A stretch of DNA of 64,000 nt from Stenotrophomonas maltophilia (GTDB lineage: Bacteria; Pseudomonadota; Gammaproteobacteria; Xanthomonadales; Xanthomonadaceae): contig DJBL01000093.1 of assembly GCA_002435595.1 (NCBI GenBank), positions 1-64,000 on the forward strand, read 5' to 3'. Shown piece by piece: positions 44,279 to 52,301 of the stretch. Each line of letters starts with the position of its first letter. Position 1 is the stretch's first letter. Both the position numbers and the translations under genes were made by a program. Under the pieces are notes generated by a model. It saw nothing but the letters and a program-made list of their open reading frames with translations, did not search any database and was not told where the DNA came from.

Positions 44279-45493
44279 TCAGACGCGCTCGATCGCCAGC
44301 GCCACGCCCTGGCCGACACCGATGCACATCGTGGCCAGGCCGCGGCGCCCGCCGCTGGCCTCGAGCTGGCGTAGCAGGGTCAGCGCCAGCCGCGCCCCGC
44401 TCATGCCCAGCGGATGACCGAGCGCGATGGCACCGCCATTGGCATTGACATGGGCAGCATCGTCGGCCAGCCCGAGTTCGCGCAGGCAGGCCAGGCCCTG
44501 CGAGGCGAATGCCTCGTTGAGCTCGATCGCATCGAAATCGGCGATGCCCAGGCCCAACCGGGCCAGCAGCCGCTGCGTCGCCGGTACCGGGCCCATGCCC
44601 ATCACGGCCGGCTCCACGCCGGCACTGGCGAAGCCGAGGATGCGGCCCCGCGGGGTCAGGCCCAGTGCCTGCACCTGTGCGCCGGAGGCCAGCAGCAGCG
44701 CCGCGGCACCGTCGTTGATGCCCGAAGCGTTGCCGGCGGTGACGGTACCCGGCTGACGGAACAGGGGTTTGAGCTTGCCCAGCGCCTCGATCGTGGTCTC
44801 GGCACGCGGGTGTTCGTCGTGCTCCACGCGCACGCTCTCGCCGCGCTTGCGGCCCGGCGCGTCCACCGCGACGATCTCGCCAGCGAAGAAGCCACGCTGC
44901 TGGGCCGCGGCGGTGCGCTGCTGGCTGCGCAGCGCGAACGCATCCTGGTCCTCGCGCGAAATGGCGTAGCGCTCGGCCACATTCTCTGCGGTCTGGCCCA
45001 TGGTTTCCACGCCGTGCAGCTCACGCAGGCGCGGGTTGATGAAGCGCCAGCCCATCGTGGTGTCTTCCAGGATCTGGTCGCGTGCGAACGCGCTGCCCGG
45101 CTTGCCCATCACCAGCGGCGCGCGCGACATCGATTCGACCCCGCCGGCGATCGCCAGCCCCAGCTCGCCGGCAGCGATCCCGCGGGCCACCGTGCCGATC
45201 GCATCCAGTCCCGAGCCACACAACCGGTTGACGGTGCTGCCCGGCACGCTGACCGGCAATCCGGCCAACAGCAGGCTCATCCGAGCCACGTTGCGGTTGT
45301 CTTCGCCGGCCTGGTTGGCGCAGCCCAGATACACCTCCTCGATCAGCGCCGGGTCCAGCTGCGGCTGGCGCGCCAGCAGCGCCTTGATCGGCAGCGCGCC
45401 CAGGTCGTCGGCGCGGATGCCGGACAGCGCACCGGCGTAGCGGCCGATCGGGGTGCGGATACCGTCGACGATATAGATTTCCTGCTGGCTCAT
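44279..45493 (-). CDS. pcaF: beta-ketoadipyl-CoA thiolase
   Basis: A 404-residue thiolase with Cys in NRLCGSGLDAIG, the His motif GGAIALGHPLGMSGA and Cys in MCIGVGQGVAL. It yields succinyl-CoA and acetyl-CoA. The DNA shows AAGGAG seven bases before the ATG at 45493, so the longer frame to 45508 is rejected. Its place after pcaIJ marks it as PcaF rather than FadA. The 105-base gap to pcaH holds no gene. Confidence 0.94.
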   Translation of the reverse strand: MSQQEIYIVDGIRTPIGRYAGALSGIRADDLGALPIKALLARQPQLDPALIEEVYLGCANQAGEDNRNVARMSLLLAGLPVSVPGSTVNRLCGSGLDAIGTVARGIAAGELGLAIAGGVESMSRAPLVMGKPGSAFARDQILEDTTMGWRFINPRLRELHGVETMGQTAENVAERYAISREDQDAFALRSQQRTAAAQQRGFFAGEIVAVDAPGRKRGESVRVEHDEHPRAETTIEALGKLKPLFRQPGTVTAGNASGINDGAAALLLASGAQVQALGLTPRGRILGFASAGVEPAVMGMGPVPATQRLLARLGLGIADFDAIELNEAFASQGLACLRELGLADDAAHVNANGGAIALGHPLGMSGARLALTLLRQLEASGGRRGLATMCIGVGQGVALAIERV

Positions 45494-45494
45494 G

Positions 45495-46142
45495 TCAGGC
45501 TCCTTCACTCATCTGCAGCGGCAGGCCGGTCAGCTCGCGCAGCTGCGCCAGCGTCATCCCGTCCACCATCTCCAGCACGGTCGCGCCGTCCTTGCCCAGG
45601 TCGAACACGGCCACATCGGTATAGACCCGCGAGACGCAGCGCAGGCCGGTCAGCGGATAGCTGCACTGGGCCACCAGCTTGCTCTGCCCCTGCTTGGTAA
45701 GCAGGTCCATCATCACGAACACCTGCTTGGCACCGATGGCCAGATCCATCGCACCACCGACGGCTGGAATCGCATCGGCCGCACCGGTGCTCCAGTTGGC
45801 CAGGTCGCCCTGCGCCGATACCTGGAACGCACCCAGCACGCAGATGTCCAGGTGGCCGCCGCGCATCATCGCGAACGAATCGGCGTGGTGGAAGTAGCAG
45901 CCACCGGTCAGCAGCGTCACCGGCTGCTTGCCGGCGTTGATCAGGTCCGGATCCTCATCGCCGGGCGCGGGTGCCGGGCCCATGCCCAGCAGCCCGTTCT
46001 CGGACTGCAGGAAGATCTCCTTGTCGGCCGGCAGGAAGTTGGCCACCGTGGTTGGCAGTCCGATACCCAGATTCACATAGGCACCTTCGGGGATGTCCCG
46101 CGCGACGCGGGCGGCCATCTGTTCGCGGCTGAGGCGGTTCAT
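45495..46142 (-). CDS. pcaJ: 3-oxoadipate CoA-transferase subunit B
   Basis: 215 residues; the catalytic Glu is in SENGLLGMG, as in family I CoA-transferases. With PcaI it moves CoA from succinyl-CoA to beta-ketoadipate. Its ATG overlaps the pcaI stop by four bases, and the pcaF start follows after one base. The frame upstream of 46142 lies in pcaI and is not used. Confidence 0.94.
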   Translation of the reverse strand: MNRLSREQMAARVARDIPEGAYVNLGIGLPTTVANFLPADKEIFLQSENGLLGMGPAPAPGDEDPDLINAGKQPVTLLTGGCYFHHADSFAMMRGGHLDICVLGAFQVSAQGDLANWSTGAADAIPAVGGAMDLAIGAKQVFVMMDLLTKQGQSKLVAQCSYPLTGLRCVSRVYTDVAVFDLGKDGATVLEMVDGMTLAQLRELTGLPLQMSEGA

Positions 46143-46828
46143 GCGCGGCCTCCTGCAGCGGTGGGCGCAGGAAGTTCGACCACCCGCTGCACGAAGATGC
46201 CCGGGGTCACCACGGCCTCCGGGTCGAGCGCACCCAGCGCCACCACCGACTCCACCTGGACGATCGCGCAGCGCGCGGCCATCGCCATCAGCGGGCCGAA
46301 ATTGCGAGCGGTCTTGCGGTAGACCAGGTTGCCCCAACGGTCACCCTGGTGGGCCTTGATCAGCGCGAAGTCGGCGTGCAACGGGTACTCGAGCACGTAA
46401 TGGCGGCCATCGATTTCGCGGGTCTCCTTGCCCTCGGCCAGCTCGGTGCCGTAGCCGGTGGGGGTGAAGATCGCGCCCAGCCCGGAACCGGCGGCGTGGA
46501 TGCGCGCGGCCAGGTTGCCCTGCGGCACCAGTTCCAGTTCGATCTCACCGGCGCGGTAGGCGGCATCGAAATGCTGCGAATCGGCCTGGCGCGGGAACGA
46601 ACAGATGATGCGGCGCACACGCTTGTGCCTGATCAGCGCGGCCAGCCCGCTGTCGCCGTTGCCGGCGTTGTTGTTGATGATGGTCAACCCGGTCGCGCCC
46701 TGCGCGATCAGGGCATCGATCAGCGCGTCGGGCATGCCGGCGGTACCGAAGCCGCCGATCATCACCGTGGCGCCGTCGTGGATATCGGCCACCGCTGCAT
46801 CAGCGCTGGCCACGGTCTTGTCGATCAC
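46139..46828 (-). CDS. pcaI: 3-oxoadipate CoA-transferase subunit A
   Basis: 229 residues, with the CoA-binding GGFGTAGMPDALIDAL and the segment NNAGNGDSGLAALI. The frame is open to 46954, but the GTG at 46826-46828 has a strong AAGGAG seven bases before it and gives the family length. It is the first gene of the run pcaI-J-F-H-G-B-D-C. A PcaR-like site lies 113 bases upstream. Confidence 0.92.
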   Translation of the reverse strand: MIDKTVASADAAVADIHDGATVMIGGFGTAGMPDALIDALIAQGATGLTIINNNAGNGDSGLAALIRHKRVRRIICSFPRQADSQHFDAAYRAGEIELELVPQGNLAARIHAAGSGLGAIFTPTGYGTELAEGKETREIDGRHYVLEYPLHADFALIKAHQGDRWGNLVYRKTARNFGPLMAMAARCAIVQVESVVALGALDPEAVVTPGIFVQRVVELPAPTAAGGRA

Positions 46829-46940
46829 TGCAATGCTCCTTGCCACGCACTGCGATGCGTGGCCACGTGCGGGAAGACTCTGGAAGCGACCATGGTGCGG
46901 AGCGCACTGGGCACGGTCAATCCGATATTCGGCCAATCGA

Positions 46941-46954
46941 TTCGATAATCGCAC
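46941..46954 (-). promoter_or_regulatory. PcaR/PcaU-type operator before pcaI
   Basis: TTCGATAATCGCAC is identical to 14 of the 15 bases of the site recalled for P. putida PcaR. It is the only copy in this gap; I saw no clear second half-site. It indicates that pcaIJFHGBDC has its own promoter in addition to any read-through from pcaK. Confidence 0.68.
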
Positions 46955-46978
46955 ATCATTGTCGGTCTCCGCGTGCGC

Positions 46979-48298
46979 TCAGGTACGCGTCTGGCCAACG
47001 CCGACACGCAGACCCAGGCAGGCCCATGCGGCCAACGCCAGCGGTAGCGCGCACAGCACGTACAACGCCGCCGGCGACCAGCCCGCGTCGACCAGCAAAC
47101 CAACGCTCAGCGGCGAAAGAATCGCGCCGACCCGACCGATGCCGATCGCCCAGCCCAGGCCGGTGGTGCGCACGTCGGCGGCGAACACCACCGGGGCGGC
47201 GGCATACAGCCCGGCCATCGCACCGAACAGCGCCGCGCCGATCACGAAGGCGATCGGGAACGCGATTTCCAGGCGGGTGTTGAAGGCGGCAAACAGCAGC
47301 ATCGCCAGCATGGCCAGCACCAGGCTCGCAGCGGTCAGCCGCGACAACGCCCAGCGCGAGGCCAGCCAGCCAAACAGGCTGCCGCCAACGATGCCGCCGA
47401 GGTTGAGCAGCACCCCGCCGGTGATGCCCTGCTGCGCCGAGACACCGGCCGAAACCAGCAGCTTGGGCGTCCAGCTGAGCACGAAATAGAACGCGAACAT
47501 GTGCAGGAAGAACGCCATGGCGATCAGCACGGCCACCTTGCGCAGGTCACCGACGAACAGCGCCGCGTAGCCCTTTCGCCCATCCCCGCGCACCGGTGCC
47601 GGCGGCAGCGCCTGCAAGGCGGGCATGTGCATGCGGGCCAGCAGTGCGTTGAGTCGCGGCAACGCATCGGCCGGGCGCCGCGCGACCAGGAAATCCAGGG
47701 ATTCGGGCAGGCACTTGAGCACCAGCGGGATGCACAACAGCGAGGCGCCGGCCCCGATCAGGAACACGCTGTGCCAGCTGAAATGCTCCAGCATCCAGGC
47801 CGCCAGCAGGCCACCCAGCGTGGCGCCGATCGGGTAACCGGTGGCCTGCATCGCCACCGCCGTACTGCGCCATTTGGCGTTGGCATACTCGGCGGTGATC
47901 ACCCCTACCCCGGCCAGCATGCCGCCGATGCCGATCCCGGTGAACACGCGCAGTGCGCCGAGCTGCCAGGCGTTGGCCGCCAGCGCCGAGGCGGCCATGC
48001 CGATGGTGAGGATCACCAGGCAGACGATGATCATCGGCCGGCGGCCCCAGCGATCGGCCAGCGGCGCCAGCAGGAACGAGCCCAGCGCCATGCCGACCAG
48101 CCCGGCGCTGAGCATGACCCCCAGTACCTTGCCCGACAACGCCCAGTCGGCCGAGACGTGCGGCGCCGTGAACGCCATCACCATCACATCGAAGCCGTCG
48201 AGCATGTTCAACAACACGCAGATGGCGATGGCCGTCCATTGGAAGGAACTCATGCGCTCCAGCACGAGCGGTGGGGCGGCGGCGGTGGCATGGCTCAT
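46979..48298 (-). CDS. pcaK: aromatic acid:proton symporter, PcaK type
   Basis: A 439-residue MFS transporter with 12 hydrophobic segments of the AAHS family: the motif DGFDVMVMAFTAP in helix 1 (Asp residues needed in PcaK), the loop 2-3 motif PLADRWGRRPMI, and LPESLDFLV. It is expected to bring protocatechuate made in the periplasm, or related acids, into the cell. The start at 48298 has AGGA upstream; the longer frame would overlap quiB. It follows quiB by 49 bases on the same strand. Confidence 0.85.
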   Translation of the reverse strand: MSHATAAAPPLVLERMSSFQWTAIAICVLLNMLDGFDVMVMAFTAPHVSADWALSGKVLGVMLSAGLVGMALGSFLLAPLADRWGRRPMIIVCLVILTIGMAASALAANAWQLGALRVFTGIGIGGMLAGVGVITAEYANAKWRSTAVAMQATGYPIGATLGGLLAAWMLEHFSWHSVFLIGAGASLLCIPLVLKCLPESLDFLVARRPADALPRLNALLARMHMPALQALPPAPVRGDGRKGYAALFVGDLRKVAVLIAMAFFLHMFAFYFVLSWTPKLLVSAGVSAQQGITGGVLLNLGGIVGGSLFGWLASRWALSRLTAASLVLAMLAMLLFAAFNTRLEIAFPIAFVIGAALFGAMAGLYAAAPVVFAADVRTTGLGWAIGIGRVGAILSPLSVGLLVDAGWSPAALYVLCALPLALAAWACLGLRVGVGQTRT

Positions 48299-48347
48299 AC
48301 GGGGGTCCTGCGACGACGGGGTACGGAAAGCATCCGGCGGGGAGGTC

Positions 48348-49199
48348 TCAACGACCGGCCTGGCTGGAGGCATGGATGACCTGGAGCACCGACTGCAACT
48401 GCTCGACCTCGACCTGGCCCGGCGCCGACGGCGTGCCGATCATGCCGAAGGTCAGCGCCTGGCCGAAGGTCTCCCCGGCCAGCCGCGAGACCACGCCGGT
48501 GCCGCCCATGGACATGGTCAGCAGCGGCTTGCTGCTGCGCTGGCGCACCTCCCAGGTGGCCTGCAACAACGTGAGCACGTCGCCGGCGTCGCGTGGCATC
48601 ACCGCGATCTTGAGGACGTCCGCGCCCAGCGCATCCTGCCGAAGCAGGCGCGCAACGATCTCTTCGCGCGCCGGCGTGGCATGGAAGTCGTGGCTGGACA
48701 TCACCACCTTCACCCCCGCCTTGTGCGCCTGGGCTACCAGCGCGGCCACCCGTGCCGGATCGCGGAACATCTCCACGTCGATCAGCTGGGCGAAGCCGCC
48801 GCGCAGCAGCGTGGCGTAGAGCGCAGCATAGTCGGCGTCGCTGATCGGCTTGCTGCCGCCTTCGGCCTGGGTGCGGAACGTGACGATCATCGGCTTGCCG
48901 TCCAGCGTGCGTGCGATGCGCTTGCCGAGTGCGACCAGCGCCTTGCCGTCGGTGGCGATGTCCAGGTAGTCGATGCGCCATTCGGCGACATCGGTGGCGG
49001 GACTGGCGGCGATCGCCGCGGCCTGCTGCAGCGCCAGCTCCGCGCTGGCCCCGGTGATCGGCACGATGGTGCGCGGCGCACCTTCGCCGATGCGCAGCGC
49101 GCCGACCTGCAGCGGTGTCACCGGCAGCGGCGCGGCGTGGGCGATGGACGCGGCGCCGCCGAGCAGGGCGGCCAGAACGAAGGCAGTGGGAGCGCGCAT
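48348..49199 (-). CDS. quiB: exported type I 3-dehydroquinate dehydratase, QuiB-like
   Basis: 283 residues with a Sec signal (about 1-22, ending AHA), then the AroD-type barrel. Active-site features: EWRIDYL, the catalytic His in SSHDFHATP, the Schiff-base Lys in VLKIAVMPR and TMSMGGTGVVSRLAGETFG. Ordinary AroD has no signal peptide; export places the step in the periplasm, next to QuiA. It turns 3-dehydroquinate into 3-dehydroshikimate. Its ATG shares one base with the quiX stop (TGATG). Confidence 0.87.
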   Translation of the reverse strand: MRAPTAFVLAALLGGAASIAHAAPLPVTPLQVGALRIGEGAPRTIVPITGASAELALQQAAAIAASPATDVAEWRIDYLDIATDGKALVALGKRIARTLDGKPMIVTFRTQAEGGSKPISDADYAALYATLLRGGFAQLIDVEMFRDPARVAALVAQAHKAGVKVVMSSHDFHATPAREEIVARLLRQDALGADVLKIAVMPRDAGDVLTLLQATWEVRQRSSKPLLTMSMGGTGVVSRLAGETFGQALTFGMIGTPSAPGQVEVEQLQSVLQVIHASSQAGR

Positions 49200-50494
49200 C
49201 AGAAGGTGACCTTGGCTTGCACGCCCAACGCCCAGGCGTTGTCGGTGCGGGTGTAGGCGAACGTGCCGGGATTGACGATGTACTGCACGTCCGGACGGAT
49301 CATCAGCCAGGGATTGACCTGGATGCTGTAGGACAGTTCGAACAGCTCTTCGGCCTGGCTGAGGTGGTACAGCGGCGAATCCAGTGGCACGCCCATGCCG
49401 GTGAGGCTGGCCCGACGCGCATCGACCAGGCGGCGGTTGATGTCGGCCCCCACGTACCCCAGTGCGATGCTGTCCTGCGCACGCTTGCCGATGCCCTGGT
49501 AGACACCGCCCAGCGCGTACCAGCGGCGGATCTGCGCGGTGTCCACGTCCGACACCATGTACTGCGCGAACGCGGTGAGCCCGCGCTGCGGATCGCCCGC
49601 TTCGCGGGTCAGGCGCTGCTCGGCCAGCACATACGCGCCATGACGGCCGGTGGTCGGCGAGGTATCCAGCCCGCGCTGGTCCACCCGCGAGGTTTCGTAG
49701 TAACCGCCGAACTTGTAGACGCCCGGATGGGTGCCGCCCTTGTCCGGGGTCCAGGTCACTTCCAGCGGAATCAGCGACCCGGTGGTGCCCGAGACGAACG
49801 GCCGGAACGCGTTGCGCTCGATGTTGCCGCCCAGGTTCGGATTGACCTGGAACCAGCCGGTGCGCACGTTCACTGCCGGGCTCACCTGCTGGGCCACTTC
49901 ACCGCCCCAGCGCGCGGTCGGATAGTTGTACCAGCCGCTGTTGCCGGACATCGCCAGCGGATGGGCGCAGAACGCGGCATTGACGAAATGGGTCAGCAGG
50001 CTGTGCAGGCCGAACTGGTTGCCCATGGCGTAATAGCCCAGCTTGACGTACGACTGCCCGCCATTGAAGGTCTGGTCGTAACTGGCCTCGGTGAGCCGGG
50101 TGTACTGACCGCCGTAAGCCTCCTGGATCGGGAAACGGTTGCCCACCAGGTCGGCCGAGGTGCTGTTGCCGCGGCGGTCATTGAGGGTGACGTGGAAGGC
50201 GCCGCCGTCCCAGCCGGCGAGCCGGCCCATGTCCAGGTCCACGCCGATGCGCAGCTGCTGCGCGTAACGGGCGCCGGTACGGCCATACCCGCCGTCGACC
50301 ACGCCCATCGCCTCGCCCACGTAGTCGCCACGGAAACGGATGCCCTGCGCGTCCAGCGCGCTGCGGGTGCCGCCCCAGTCGCCGGTCATCGTCTTGCCGT
50401 CGTAGCGATTGCTGTCCTGCGCGTGCGCCAGTGCAGGCGCCAGCAAGGCCAGGGACAGCGTCATGGCCAGGGAGGTCGGGGTCGGAGTACGCAT
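49199..50494 (-). CDS. quiX: OprB-family outer-membrane porin, QuiX-like
   Basis: 431 residues with a signal peptide (about 1-25, ending AHAQ) and an OprB-like barrel: TGDWGGTRSALDAQGI at the start, alternating strands with aromatic girdles, and the last strand ending VQAKVTF with terminal Phe. OprB proteins are usually glucose porins; here the neighbours suggest entry of quinate or shikimate, as for QuiX in Acinetobacter. The ATG at 50494 gives the signal peptide; the frame continues upstream only by chance. Confidence 0.82.
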   Translation of the reverse strand: MRTPTPTSLAMTLSLALLAPALAHAQDSNRYDGKTMTGDWGGTRSALDAQGIRFRGDYVGEAMGVVDGGYGRTGARYAQQLRIGVDLDMGRLAGWDGGAFHVTLNDRRGNSTSADLVGNRFPIQEAYGGQYTRLTEASYDQTFNGGQSYVKLGYYAMGNQFGLHSLLTHFVNAAFCAHPLAMSGNSGWYNYPTARWGGEVAQQVSPAVNVRTGWFQVNPNLGGNIERNAFRPFVSGTTGSLIPLEVTWTPDKGGTHPGVYKFGGYYETSRVDQRGLDTSPTTGRHGAYVLAEQRLTREAGDPQRGLTAFAQYMVSDVDTAQIRRWYALGGVYQGIGKRAQDSIALGYVGADINRRLVDARRASLTGMGVPLDSPLYHLSQAEELFELSYSIQVNPWLMIRPDVQYIVNPGTFAYTRTDNAWALGVQAKVTF

Positions 50495-50514
50495 CGGGAT
50501 CTCTCGGGGTGTGC

Positions 50515-52017
50515 TCAGCGCAGCGACAGCGGCGCGCTCAACGGGGAGGTGGCGCCCAGCGCGGAGGTCGCGGTGGCGGTCAGCGTGGCGATATCGGGGG
50601 TGGCCGGCAGGGTCAATGCGAAATGACCCTGCCCCTGCGCATCGGTGACCGCCTCGGTACTGCCGAGCAGGCGCTCGGCGTCGCTGCCGTTGGCGGCGCG
50701 GTTGCCGAACACCTCCAGCAGGTAGCGCTGCCCGGGCACGCCCTGGACCACCCCGCGCACGCTGCGCGCGCTGCCCTTGCCCTGCACGGTCTGCAGCACC
50801 GGGGCGGCCTGGCCCAGGTTGGGCGGCGGCTGGCAACCCTCACTGTCGGCACCGGCGCAGATGCGCGCACGCTTGGCTGGATCGCCCTCCACGCCGCGCC
50901 CGCGCGATCCCACGAAGACAGCATGCTCCAGCCCGGGGACGCCGAACACGATCGCGCCGCGCCGCTGGCCGGTGACGCAGGCACCGCCGGCTTCGCAACG
51001 CTCGATCGGCAGGCCGTTGCCGACCATCTGGTTGGCGCTGAAGCGGTTGGGTGCGCTCACCGGCTGCGGCCGCACTGCGATGCCGATCCCGTTGCCGGTG
51101 ATCGTATTGCCGTCCACCACGTTGTCGCTGCCGGTGATGCTCAGCCCGATCGAATTGCCGGTGAAGGTATTGGCCGCGATGTAATTGCGGTTGCCCCAGT
51201 TGATCTGCAGGCCGTCGGAGTAATCCACGAAGCGGTTGCGCACCACGGTGTTGTCGTTGCCCCACAGGATCTCGATGCCCTGCGACGGTTCCGGGTTGGC
51301 TGCGGTGGACTGGAACAGGTTGTCGGCCACCAGGTTCCAGGCCGCGCCGCGGGTGAGCTCCAGGCCGTCGCCGTTGTCCACGAACTGGTTGCGCACGATG
51401 CGGTTGTGCACGGTGGTGGTGGCGGTGGACTGGCCCTTGCCGTCGTCGCCGGTGAGCATGATCCCGGCACCGCCCTTGTTGGCGACGATGCGGTTGTCGT
51501 GGATGTCGCTGTGGCTGCTGCGGTTGATCAGCACGCCGATGCAGAAGTTGCGGATTTCCAGACCGCTCAGTTCCACCCCGCGGGTGTCGCGCAGGACCAG
51601 GCCGGGCAACGTGGTGGTGCGCACGTTGGTGCCGGACTGGCCCGGCTCCGCGCCGGGGCAGGCATCGGTGCCGGTCCCGGTCACATACGCCGATCCGTCG
51701 ATGGCCACGTACTGGCCCTCGCCTGCCCAGGGCGTGCCGACGATCTGCACCGGCCCGACGATCTCCGGCAACGGCGTGGCCGGCCGGATCACATACGGCG
51801 CATGGCCGACGGCAGCGATCTCGATGCGATAGCGCCCCGCGCCCTGGTTGGCGGTGTTGATCGCCCAGCGCAGCGAGCCGGGCGCGGCGTCGTCGGCATA
51901 GCGGTCCACGTGCAGCACCTGCAGGGCGTGGCGCGGCGGTTCGGCCTGGTAGGCCAGCGCCAGCGACGGCAGCACGGCAAGCAGGGACAGGGAAACGACA
52001 GACAGACGGCAACGCAT
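50515..52017 (-). CDS. exported right-handed beta-helix protein; candidate 3-dehydroshikimate dehydratase (QuiC-like)
   Basis: 500 residues. A signal peptide (about 1-22, LLAVLPSLALA) precedes a pectate-lyase-type beta-helix with repeats such as IHDNRIVANKG, HNRIVRNQFVDNGDGLEL, VVRNRFVDYSDGLQI, IAANTFTGNSIGLSI and VVDGNTITGNGIGI (about 145-310). A beta-sandwich-like C-terminal part follows (about 410-500). No lyase catalytic triad is recognised by eye. The pathway needs an enzyme turning 3-dehydroshikimate into protocatechuate, and no AsbF- or QuiC1-like TIM barrel is present. As I recall, Acinetobacter QuiC is also exported and belongs to a similar beta-helix class. First gene of the quiC-quiX-quiB-pcaK run, with GGAG before the ATG. 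Confidence 0.6.
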   Translation of the reverse strand: MRCRLSVVSLSLLAVLPSLALAYQAEPPRHALQVLHVDRYADDAAPGSLRWAINTANQGAGRYRIEIAAVGHAPYVIRPATPLPEIVGPVQIVGTPWAGEGQYVAIDGSAYVTGTGTDACPGAEPGQSGTNVRTTTLPGLVLRDTRGVELSGLEIRNFCIGVLINRSSHSDIHDNRIVANKGGAGIMLTGDDGKGQSTATTTVHNRIVRNQFVDNGDGLELTRGAAWNLVADNLFQSTAANPEPSQGIEILWGNDNTVVRNRFVDYSDGLQINWGNRNYIAANTFTGNSIGLSITGSDNVVDGNTITGNGIGIAVRPQPVSAPNRFSANQMVGNGLPIERCEAGGACVTGQRRGAIVFGVPGLEHAVFVGSRGRGVEGDPAKRARICAGADSEGCQPPPNLGQAAPVLQTVQGKGSARSVRGVVQGVPGQRYLLEVFGNRAANGSDAERLLGSTEAVTDAQGQGHFALTLPATPDIATLTATATSALGATSPLSAPLSLR

Positions 52018-52129
52018 GCGCAGGCTCCGCACAGGAAAAGGGACTCCGGCGGTCTTCCCCTGCACCTGGCTTCAGTGCCGTCCGGCACTGCCCTCGCCCG
52101 CCAGAGGTGGATCGCTTGGAACGGGATTG

Positions 52130-52193
52130 AAAGTAGGTTTATCGCACTGCACCATTCAAGTGCGTTTATCGACTACGTGTGCGATTATCGAAC
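52130..52193 (-). promoter_or_regulatory. quiC promoter with three PcaR/PcaU-type half-sites
   Basis: On the minus strand GTTCGATAATCGCAC (52179-52193) equals the full recalled PcaR site. A near copy GTCGATAAACGCAC follows (52160-52173) and an inverted core lies at 52138-52147 (plus strand TTTATCGCAC). One palindrome plus one direct repeat is also the known layout for PcaU. A promoter TTGAAT-N18-TACTTT (52154-52159 and 52130-52135) lies among them. Confidence 0.72.
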
Positions 52194-52197
52194 TCAA

Positions 52198-52221
52198 CGG
52201 CTACGACCATTGTCGTAGCCG
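52198..52221. terminator. hairpin between selO and the quiC promoter
   Basis: CGGCTACGAC and GTCGTAGCCG form a 10-bp perfect stem with loop CATT. No T-run follows on the minus strand. It may isolate the qui promoter from selO transcription. The rest of 52222-52301 shows nothing more. Confidence 0.55.
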
Positions 52222-52301
52222 CACCCGCAGCGTCGCCCACGGCGCCACGCACAGCCAGGCAAGGCAGCGCCGTTGGCGTATTCAGCCGAATCCAGCGCCG
52301 C

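Noticed and set aside
44279..45493. Second fatty-acid thiolase (FadA) instead of PcaF
   Set aside because: The gene is coupled to pcaIJ and followed by pcaH, so beta-ketoadipyl-CoA thiolase is the better call.
46979..52017. A horizontally acquired island for the qui genes
   Set aside because: Base composition by eye matches the flanks and there is no integrase, tRNA or direct repeat at the borders.
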